From NCBI GenBank assembly GCA_035272265.1, contig DATEQV010000390.1:1-11650 (forward strand): a DNA stretch of 11,650 bases. The letters run 5' to 3'. Source of the stretch: Acidisphaera sp035272265 (GTDB lineage Bacteria; Pseudomonadota; Alphaproteobacteria; Acetobacterales; Acetobacteraceae). Below, piece by piece: positions 6,584-11,650 of this stretch. The notes under the pieces were generated by a model. The model was not told the origin of the DNA and made no database searches. It saw only the letters and a program-made list of their open reading frames with translations. How positions within the stretch are numbered: position 1 is the first letter of the stretch; the number at the start of each line of letters is the position of its first letter. The translations under genes and the position numbers were made by a program.

Positions 6584-7795
6584 ATGACCGACCGCTCTTA
6601 CCGCCCCGCGACCCTGCTCGTGCACGGCGGCACCACCCGCAGCCAGCACGGCGAAACCGCCGAGGCGCTCTTCCTGACCTCCGGCTTCGTCTACGACAGC
6701 GCCGAGCAGGCCGAAGCCACCTTCGCCAACGCTATCGAGCACTACCAGTACTCGCGCTTCGGCAACCCCACCGTGAAGATGCTGGAGGACCGCCTCGCGC
6801 TGCTCGAAGGCGCCGAGGCCTGCCGCGCCACCGCGACCGGCATGGCGGCGGTGCACGCCTCGATGCTCTGCCAGCTGCGCGCCGGCGACCGCGTGGTGGC
6901 CAGCCGCGCGCTGTTCGGCTCCTGCCACTGGATCGTCTCCACCCTGCTGCCCCGCTACGGCATCGAAACCGAGTTCGTCGACGGCGCCGACCTGGATCAA
7001 TGGCGCACCGCCCTGTCCCGCCCGGCCGCCGTTGTGCTGCTGGAAACCCCGTCCAACCCGATGCTCGACCTCGTCGACCTGCGCGCCGTCGCCAACCTGG
7101 CGCACGCGGCCGGGGCGTGCGTGGTGGTGGACAACGTGTTCGCGACCCCGCTGCTGCAACGCCCGCTGGAGCTGGGGGCGGACGTGGTGGTCTATTCCTG
7201 CACCAAGCACATCGACGGCCAGGGCCGCGTGCTCGGCGGCGCCGTGCTCGGCACCAAGGCTTGGATCGAGAACACGCTGCTGCCGTTCATCCGCAACACC
7301 GGCCCGTCGATCTCGCCGTTCAACGCCTGGCTGCTGCTCAAGGGCCTGGAGACGCTGGCGCTGCGCGTCGATGCCTCCTGCCGCACCGCCGCGGCGCTGG
7401 CCGACTTCCTGGCGAAGCAGCCGCAGGTCGCTCACGTCCTTTACCCCACCCGCGCCGACCATCCGCAGGTCGACCTCGCCCGTGCGCAGATGAGCGGCGG
7501 CGGCACCTTGGTGACGTTCGAGCTGCACGGCGGCAAGGACGCCGCGTTCCGCGTGATGAACGCAATGCGGCTGGTGGCGATCAGCAACAACCTCGGCGAC
7601 AGCAAGTCGCTCGTCACCCACCCCGCGACCACCACCCATATGCGCATCGGGCCGGAGGAGCGCGCCAAGCTCGGCATTGGCGACGGGGTGATCCGGCTCT
7701 CCGTCGGTCTGGAGGACATCGCCGACCTGCGCGAGGACCTCGCCGACGCGCTGCGTTTCGCCGACGCGGCCCCGCAGGTCCGTGCCGCCGAATAG
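6584..7795 (+). CDS. metZ: O-succinylhomoserine sulfhydrylase
   Basis: This 403-residue, PLP-dependent cytoplasmic enzyme of the Cys/Met metabolism family converts O-succinylhomoserine plus sulfide to homocysteine, the direct sulfhydrylation route to methionine. Visible family motifs are YQYSRFGNPT (54-63, phosphate and substrate binding), ATGMAAVHA (84-92), ETPSNP (154-159), the cofactor Asp183 in VVDNVFATPL, and the PLP-binding Lys208 in YSCTKHIDGQGR. SLVTHPATTTHM (342-353) and RLSVGLED near the C-terminus complete the fold. Length and motifs fit MetZ. Related enzymes MetB, MetC and MetY share the fold, but the SAM-II leader and apaG next door favour MetZ, since metZ-apaG adjacency is common in alphaproteobacteria. 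The start at ATG 6584 has GGAG 10 nt upstream. Control by SAM through the leader RNA is expected. Confidence 0.95.
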   Translation: MTDRSYRPATLLVHGGTTRSQHGETAEALFLTSGFVYDSAEQAEATFANAIEHYQYSRFGNPTVKMLEDRLALLEGAEACRATATGMAAVHASMLCQLRAGDRVVASRALFGSCHWIVSTLLPRYGIETEFVDGADLDQWRTALSRPAAVVLLETPSNPMLDLVDLRAVANLAHAAGACVVVDNVFATPLLQRPLELGADVVVYSCTKHIDGQGRVLGGAVLGTKAWIENTLLPFIRNTGPSISPFNAWLLLKGLETLALRVDASCRTAAALADFLAKQPQVAHVLYPTRADHPQVDLARAQMSGGGTLVTFELHGGKDAAFRVMNAMRLVAISNNLGDSKSLVTHPATTTHMRIGPEERAKLGIGDGVIRLSVGLEDIADLREDLADALRFADAAPQVRAAE

Positions 7796-7861
7796 CCGCA
7801 CCCTTTACATGCCGCCCGAAGCGGCTTGAATCGCGCACCTGCGGCCGAAGGATCGCGCACG

Positions 7862-8284
7862 ATGAGCAAGGGCGGCAACGAAGGCGGGCGCTACACCTCC
7901 GAAACCAGGGGCGTGCGCGTCTCCGTGCGCTCGTTCTATCTGGAGGACCAGAGCCAGCCCGAGGAAAATCATTTCGTCTGGGCCTATCAGGTGCGCATCG
8001 AGAACCGCGGCCGCGAGCAGGTGCAGCTGCTGCGCCGCACCTGGCACATCACCGACGCGACCGGCAAGGTGCAGAACGTCCACGGCGCCGGCGTCGTCGG
8101 CCAGCAGCCGCTGCTCGAACCGGGGGAGACCTTCGAGTACACCTCCGGCACGCCGCTGGAGACGCCGTCCGGCTTCATGGTCGGCGCCTACCACATGATC
8201 TGCCCGGCTTCGGGCGAGAAGTTCGACGTTACCATCCCGGCCTTCAGCCTCGACAGCCCGCACCAGCGCGGCCGCGTGCACTGA
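7862..8284 (+). CDS. apaG: ApaG protein (Co2+/Mg2+ efflux-associated)
   Basis: This 140-residue single-domain protein is of the ApaG (DUF525) family, which has a fibronectin-III-like beta-sandwich. The E. coli gene is linked to Co2+/Mg2+ efflux (corD) and lies beside apaH; the biochemical role is not settled. Seen here: GVRVSVRSFYLEDQS (17-31), the family stretch FVWAYQVRIEN (38-48), LLRRTWHITDATG (56-68) and the GxGxxG motif GAGVVG (75-80), then QQPLLEPGETFEYTSG and the C-terminal FDVTIPAFSLD. It is slightly longer than usual (about 125-130) at the N-terminus. ATG 7862 is preferred, with AAGGA (7848-7852) 9 nt upstream; an in-frame TTG at 7826 is less likely. It follows metZ by 66 bp and may be cotranscribed with it. 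Confidence 0.95.
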   Translation: MSKGGNEGGRYTSETRGVRVSVRSFYLEDQSQPEENHFVWAYQVRIENRGREQVQLLRRTWHITDATGKVQNVHGAGVVGQQPLLEPGETFEYTSGTPLETPSGFMVGAYHMICPASGEKFDVTIPAFSLDSPHQRGRVH

Positions 8285-8306
8285 ACGCGAGCGAATCATA
8301 ACGATC

Positions 8307-8353
8307 GTGTTACCGGCGAAGCACGGCCTTGCTATAACACGACCAATGTAACA
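8307..8353 (+). promoter_or_regulatory. Promoter with symmetric TGTTA elements
   Basis: TTACCG (8310-8315) and TATAAC (8333-8338), with a 17-bp spacer, make a good sigma70-like promoter. GTGTTA (8307-8312) and TAACAC (8335-8340) are a perfect inverted repeat overlapping both elements. A further GTAACA (8348-8353, minus-strand TGTTAC) lies just past the expected transcript start. A regulator binding TGTTA half-sites here could block the polymerase. Confidence 0.5.
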
Positions 8354-8394
8354 ACCTCGGCTGCCCGCTCCGCGCGGGTGGGAGCCGAAACGAC

Positions 8395-8898
8395 GTGACG
8401 ACGATGATCGGCAGTCTGGCGATGGCATTGCGCACGGGCGGCAACGCCTTGCCGCGCGGCCAGGACGCGCCCGCCGTCGCGGGTGTGCCGACGGTGCGTC
8501 TGGGGGACCGCCGCATCCTGCCCAGCCTCGCCGACGACGATCGCCTCGAATACCTCCTGCCGCCGTGCGACGCGCTGTTCATCGACAGCCACGCGACCAG
8601 CCCGGCGGTGCTGCGTCCCGGCGACACCGACCGGCGCTACCTGGGCGTGGCGATCTGCCGTATCCGCGTCCGCAACCTCTCGCAGTCGGCCGAGATCGCG
8701 CTCGACAACCCGGCGCTCGGCGACAGGTGGTGGGGGATCGAGACGCGCGACGCGCTGGCCTACCGCTGGACCGACGGACACGCCGCGCTGACGCTGCCCG
8801 AGGGCATGCGGCGGGGCGCCATCCTGGAGCTGACATTGTGCGGCCGTGCGCCCGACCCCGAGGACGCCCAGCCGCAGCCCGGCGGCCGGAACCCCTGA
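8395..8898 (+). CDS. Hypothetical protein (unrecognised, beta-rich)
   Basis: This 167-residue protein starts at GTG 8395 with GGTGGGAG (8377-8384) about 10 nt upstream. I do not recognise it with confidence. No signal peptide or membrane segment is evident. The central part (residues 50-150) alternates hydrophobic and polar residues as in a beta-sandwich: LEYLLPPCDALFIDS, RRYLGVAICRIRVRN, RWWGIETRDALAYRWTDGHAALTL and ILELTLCG. The pattern RRxLGV...WWGIE...YRWTDGxAxLxL recalls the C-terminal accessory module of some large Hint-domain or glycan-related proteins of Rhodospirillales; this is a resemblance from memory only. The tail is Pro-rich and disordered. It has its own promoter and lies between apaG and folE on the same strand, so it is probably a separate unit. 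That it is a gene is likely; its function is unknown. Confidence 0.8.
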   Translation: MTTMIGSLAMALRTGGNALPRGQDAPAVAGVPTVRLGDRRILPSLADDDRLEYLLPPCDALFIDSHATSPAVLRPGDTDRRYLGVAICRIRVRNLSQSAEIALDNPALGDRWWGIETRDALAYRWTDGHAALTLPEGMRRGAILELTLCGRAPDPEDAQPQPGGRNP

Positions 8899-8921
8899 GG
8901 CTGGCGCACGGCCGGTTCTAG

Positions 8922-8939
8922 CGGCGGTTGCAGCCGCCG
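8922..8939. terminator. GC-rich hairpin after the 167-residue gene
   Basis: CGGCGG (8922-8927) and CCGCCG (8934-8939) form a perfect stem with a 6-nt loop, starting 23 bp past the stop codon. There is no T-run, so it is a candidate only. It lies about 95 bp before folE and could also shape the folE leader. Confidence 0.35.
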
Positions 8940-9033
8940 GGGCGCCATGCATGGCCGCTTGCTTGCCCGTCCCGGCGGTGCCCCCATATCGCGCGGGCGG
9001 CCGGGCAACCGGCGGTGTCGGAAAGGAAGCATC

Positions 9034-9681
9034 GTGAACGTCATCAGCCCTCGCGCGCGCCTGCACGCGGACGACCCGACCGCCAGCCGCGGCCGGCCGA
9101 CCGTCGAGGAGGCCGAGGAAGCCATCCGCACCCTGATCCGCTGGGCCGGCGACGATCCGGACCGCGAGGGCCTGCTCGACACCCCCAAGCGCGTGGCCAG
9201 GTCGTTCGGCGAATTCTTCGCCGGCTACGCCACCGATCCGGTGCAGCTGCTCGAGCGCACCTTCGAGGAGACCGAGGGCTACGACGAGATCGTTCTGCTG
9301 CGCGACATCCGGCTGGAGAGCCACTGCGAGCACCACATGGTGCCGATCATCGGCCGCGCCCATGTGGCCTATCTGCCGGGCAGGCGGGTCGTCGGCATCA
9401 GCAAGCTGGCGCGCGTGGTGGATGCCTACGCGAAGCGCCTGCAGATCCAGGAGAAGCTGACCGCGCAGATCGCCAACACGATCAACGACGTGCTGCAGCC
9501 GCGCGGTGTCGCGGTGATCATCGAGGCCGGGCACCAGTGCATGAGCACGCGCGGCGTGCACAAGTCCGGCGTGTCGATGGTGACGAGCCGGATGCTCGGC
9601 GCCTTCCGCGACGATCCCACGACACGGCGCGAACTGCTCGCCATGATCGGCAGCCGCGCGCCGGGCGCACTGGACGAATAG
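9034..9681 (+). CDS. folE: GTP cyclohydrolase I
   Basis: This 215-residue enzyme converts GTP to 7,8-dihydroneopterin triphosphate and formate, the first step of tetrahydrofolate synthesis, and in some bacteria supplies queuosine-type pathways. Type I (FolE) hallmarks are visible: LDTPKRVARSF (48-58), the zinc/catalytic segment ESHCEHHMVPI (95-105) with Cys98, His100 and His101, VAYLPGRRVVGISKLARVVD (111-130), and GHQCMSTRGVHK (166-177) with His167 and the third zinc ligand Cys169. These correspond to E. coli Cys110, His112/113, His179 and Cys181. GTG 9034 was chosen because AAAGGA (9022-9027) lies 6 nt upstream; the longer ATG start at 8947 adds a low-quality Arg/Gly-rich stretch. The length is normal. 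It is convergent with the small minus-strand gene. Confidence 0.97.
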   Translation: MNVISPRARLHADDPTASRGRPTVEEAEEAIRTLIRWAGDDPDREGLLDTPKRVARSFGEFFAGYATDPVQLLERTFEETEGYDEIVLLRDIRLESHCEHHMVPIIGRAHVAYLPGRRVVGISKLARVVDAYAKRLQIQEKLTAQIANTINDVLQPRGVAVIIEAGHQCMSTRGVHKSGVSMVTSRMLGAFRDDPTTRRELLAMIGSRAPGALDE

Positions 9682-9707
9682 GGGCCGGACGATCAGGCGC
9701 GCCGGAC

Positions 9708-9728
9708 GGGCAGGTTACGCTTCCTGCC
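9708..9728. terminator. Hairpin between convergent folE and the small minus-strand gene
   Basis: GGCAGG (9709-9714) and CCTGCC (9723-9728) form a perfect 6-bp stem with the 8-nt loop TTACGCTT. It sits in the 71-bp gap between two stop codons facing each other, where a bidirectional terminator is expected. There is no T-run. Confidence 0.45.
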
Positions 9729-9752
9729 GCCCGGCGATGGCGCGTGAAACGA

Positions 9753-9914
9753 TCAGGCCGCGAGCTTGTCCACGGCGGACTGCGGCAGCGACCACGCCAT
9801 CACCGGCCGGCCGCTTGCGGGGTCGATCACCCAGGTCATCACCGGCTTCTCCGACGGCTGCCGCGAACGGGGCTGCGTGGTGTGGCGGGCGGCGAGCGTG
9901 GCAATGGTGGTCAT
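9753..9914 (-). CDS. Small hypothetical protein, 53 residues
   Basis: This short protein (MTTIATLAAR... to ...VDKLAA) has no family I recognise. The case for a real gene is its ribosome-binding site, a perfect AGGAGG (plus strand 9923-9928) 8 nt before the ATG at 9914, and a sensible composition. The N-terminal 20 residues are Thr/Arg/Gln-rich and probably flexible. The core VMTWVIDPASGRPVMAWSL (25-43) has two Trp and a DPxSGRPV turn that looks like a beta-hairpin. No signal peptide or membrane helix is seen. It lies 60 bp downstream of dedA on the same strand and may share its transcript. Confidence 0.7.
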   Translation of the reverse strand: MTTIATLAARHTTQPRSRQPSEKPVMTWVIDPASGRPVMAWSLPQSAVDKLAA

Positions 9915-9974
9915 CGGTACGGCCTCCTGATCGGGTTTCGACGAGGCGGATCGTGCCGGCCGCAACGAAACTCT

Positions 9975-10652
9975 TCAGTGAGCGCGTTCACACCTCTTTT
10001 CGGACGCGAGCCGGGCCACGCGCTCGGCCCGCGCCTGGTCGGTGAACCGCTTCTCGTGCCGGCGTGCGAGCAGCACGGTCGCCGCGAACCCGATCGCCGC
10101 GAGCGCGCCGAGGGCGATGCCGAGCGGCCCCTTCACCACCTCGATGCGCGCCCCCAACTCGTAGGCGCCGAAGCCGTACAGGCTGGCCCAGATGATCCCG
10201 CCCGCGGCGTTGGCGGCGAGGAAGATCGGAAACGGCATGACCAGCGCGCCGGCCAATGACGCGGCGATGGTGCGCAGCACCACGATGAAGCGGCCGAACA
10301 GCACCACCTTGGCGCCATGCTGCGCGAACAGGCGCCGGCCCATCAGCAGCCGCGGCTCGGTCAGCCCGATCCTCGCGCCGTAGCGGTGCAGCAGCGGCTC
10401 GCCGAGCGCGCGCCCGATCAGGTAGCCGCCATTGCTGCCCATCACCGCCGCCGCCGCCGCCGTCAGCACGACCAGTCGGATGTCCATGTGGTGAGTCGCT
10501 CCGGCGAACAGCGCGGCGGAGATCAGCGTGATCTCGCCCGGCAACGGAAGGCCGAGCGCTTCCAGCCCAACCGCGGCCGCGAGCGCGCCATAGCCCCACG
10601 TGCGCAGCACATGGTGGAGGTGTTCGCCGGTCAGCAGGTCGGTCAGGTTCAC
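9975..10652 (-). CDS. DedA-family inner-membrane protein
   Basis: This 225-residue, multi-pass membrane protein belongs to the DedA/SNARE-associated (VTT-domain) family. Members are linked to membrane lipid (undecaprenyl phosphate or phospholipid) translocation and proton-dependent homeostasis. Family features are the LEALGLPLPGE segment (30-40) with acidic Glu31 and Glu40, the helix with GSNGGYLIGRALGEP (72-86), and FGRFIVVLRTIAASLAG (119-135) with the conserved arginines Arg121 and Arg127, then NAAGGIIWASLYGFGAYELG (148-167) and a C-terminal hydrophobic helix (about 175-196). The tail is highly charged. GTG 10652 was chosen because the minus strand has AGGGAG (plus 10659-10664) 6 nt upstream; the longer frame adds a non-conserved stretch. 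It is divergent from the AhpD-like gene across 107 bp. Confidence 0.93.
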   Translation of the reverse strand: MNLTDLLTGEHLHHVLRTWGYGALAAAVGLEALGLPLPGEITLISAALFAGATHHMDIRLVVLTAAAAAVMGSNGGYLIGRALGEPLLHRYGARIGLTEPRLLMGRRLFAQHGAKVVLFGRFIVVLRTIAASLAGALVMPFPIFLAANAAGGIIWASLYGFGAYELGARIEVVKGPLGIALGALAAIGFAATVLLARRHEKRFTDQARAERVARLASEKRCERAH

Positions 10653-10759
10653 GCACGTCTCCCTGCTGTTGCGCTGCAGCGTCCGCTGGGCGAGGCTGCC
10701 GCACGCTCGGCGGCCCGTCCCTGCACCGGCAGGCAACGCGCCGGCACAGGAGGGGCGTG

Positions 10760-11332
10760 ATGCCGCAACCCGACCATATCTCCAAGCTCGGCGTTCCGCT
10801 CGCGGAAAGCCTCGAGCCCGATTTGCAGGAAATCTGGGCCAAGGCGACCGCCAAGCTCGGTTTCGTACCGAACGTCTTCGCCGCCTACAGCCTCAAGCCG
10901 ACGCGGCTGCGCAACTTCATGGCGATGAACAAGGAGATCATGCTCGCGGAATCCGGCCTCTCGCGGCTCGAGCGCGAGATGGTCGCCGTCGTCGTCTCCT
11001 CCGCCAACCGCTGCTACTACTGCCTCGTCGCGCACGGTGCTGCAGTGCGGCAATTGTCGGGCGATCCGGAACTGGGCGAGATGATGGTGATGAACTACCG
11101 GGTCGCGCCGCTGGACGCGCGGCAGCGGGCGATGCTCGATTTCGCCTGGAAGCTGACCACCACACCCTGGCTGGTCGGCGACGAGGACCGCGCGGGCCTG
11201 AAAGACGTGGGCCTGACCGAAGGCGACATCTTCGACCTCGCGGAGACCATCGGCTTCTACAACATGTCCAACCGCGTGGCGTCGGCGACGGATATGATGC
11301 CCAACCGGGAATACCACCGCCAGGAACGCTGA
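10760..11332 (+). CDS. Peroxidase-related protein (AhpD-like, carboxymuconolactone decarboxylase family)
   Basis: This 190-residue all-helical protein matches the peroxidase-related branch of the AhpD/CMD family. The active-site pattern is Glu73, Cys85-x2-Cys88 and His92 in EREMVAVVVSSANRCYYC followed by LVAHG, the same order as the AhpD proton relay (Glu...Cys-x-x-Cys-x3-His). It begins LxxLGVPLAESLEPDLQEIW, has a KLGFVPNVFAAYSLKP segment (32-47) and ends with an AETIGFYNMSNRVASATDM helix (161-179). The likely role is reduction of hydroperoxides or related thiol chemistry in the cytoplasm; substrate unknown. ATG 10760 is preferred over the adjacent GTG 10757 because AGGAGGGG (10748-10755) is better spaced. 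The methyltransferase gene follows after 3 bp, so the two are probably cotranscribed. Confidence 0.93.
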   Translation: MPQPDHISKLGVPLAESLEPDLQEIWAKATAKLGFVPNVFAAYSLKPTRLRNFMAMNKEIMLAESGLSRLEREMVAVVVSSANRCYYCLVAHGAAVRQLSGDPELGEMMVMNYRVAPLDARQRAMLDFAWKLTTTPWLVGDEDRAGLKDVGLTEGDIFDLAETIGFYNMSNRVASATDMMPNREYHRQER

Positions 11333-11335
11333 CGC

Positions 11336-11650
11336 ATGCACGAGGGTTCGCGGCTGTGGCAGCTGGCGCTGAACAACACCGGCCGCAAGATCCACAAATG
11401 GGCGCACTACTTCCCCGCCTATGAGCGGCATTTCAGCCGCTTCGTCGACCGGCCGGTCACGATCTTCGAGATCGGCTGCGGCGAGGGCGGCAGCCTGCGG
11501 TTGTGGAAGACGTTCTTCGGCCCGTTCGCGCGCATCGTCGGCATCGACCGCCTGCCCGAATGCCGCGACTTCGAGGAGGAACAGATCGCGGTGCGCATCG
11601 GCGAGCAGTCCGATCTCGGCTTGCTCGCGCGCGTCGCGCAGGAGTTCGGC
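11336..11650 (+). CDS. Class I SAM-dependent methyltransferase, N-terminal part (truncated by window edge)
   Basis: The first 105 codons of a gene run off the window. Motif I, VTIFEIGCGEGGSL (41-54), binds SAM, and IVGIDRLPEC (68-77) carries the acidic motif II residue Asp71. The following FEEEQIAVRIGEQSD (79-93) is typical of a methyltransferase group related to macrolide sugar O-methyltransferases (MycE-like) and CmcI-like proteins. The substrate cannot be told. The start at ATG 11336 lies 3 bp after the AhpD-like stop with AGGA (11322-11325) 10 nt upstream, so translation may be coupled. Confidence 0.88.
   Translation, partial: MHEGSRLWQLALNNTGRKIHKWAHYFPAYERHFSRFVDRPVTIFEIGCGEGGSLRLWKTFFGPFARIVGIDRLPECRDFEEEQIAVRIGEQSDLGLLARVAQEFG

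Noticed and set aside
6500..7801. Minus-strand 433-codon frame opposite metZ
   Set aside because: metZ is unambiguous with all PLP motifs; the opposite frame is Gly/Val/Arg/His-rich without recognisable domains.
8332..9561. Minus-strand 409-codon frame across the hypothetical gene and folE
   Set aside because: It spans two well-supported plus-strand genes and an intergenic region and has no family motif.

Overview
The window is very GC-rich (roughly 70% by eye) and dense in genes. It has GTG as well as ATG starts, a SAM-II riboswitch in front of metZ, the metZ-apaG gene pair and a REP-like 'GTCATTGCGAGG...' intergenic palindrome. Together these point to an alphaproteobacterium, most likely of the Rhodospirillales type. 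I cannot name a genus from the sequence alone. Most of the window is ordinary chromosome with housekeeping and stress or redox genes. I see no mobile element, CRISPR array, phage module or toxin cluster.

Layout from left to right. (1) The 3' end of a Sel1-repeat gene built of near-identical 111-bp units (2-1051). (2) fghA, S-formylglutathione hydrolase, on the minus strand (1197-2066). (3) A divergent intergenic region with a promoter-like site, then a long plus-strand reading frame (2274-5474). In it a 347-residue segment of unknown function (Pro/Ala linker, Cys cluster, charged helical region) runs without a stop into a complete DsbD/ScsB-type thiol-disulfide transporter with its own internal signal peptide. 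(4) A hairpin-forming intergenic repeat, then an exported redoxin-like protein (5643-6272). (5) tRNA-Gly(CCC) on the minus strand. (6) A sigma70-like promoter, a SAM-II riboswitch and an SD hairpin leading into metZ, followed by apaG. (7) An unrecognised 167-residue protein with a good promoter, then folE. (8) A minus-strand pair, dedA and a 53-residue small protein. (9) Divergent from dedA, an AhpD-like peroxidase-related gene followed closely by a class I methyltransferase cut by the window end.

How the genes fit together. The DsbD-like transporter moves electrons from cytoplasmic thioredoxin to the periplasm, and the exported redoxin next door is a plausible client; that pairing is inference. 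FghA detoxifies formaldehyde adducts. MetZ makes homocysteine, and the SAM-sensing RNA upstream fits feedback control of methionine synthesis. FolE starts tetrahydrofolate synthesis.

The observations most worth checking are the in-frame fusion of the unknown N-terminal segment to DsbD, the layered 5' leader of metZ, the nearly uniform Sel1 repeat array, the symmetric TGTTA elements in front of the 167-residue gene, and the 53-residue protein with a perfect Shine-Dalgarno.
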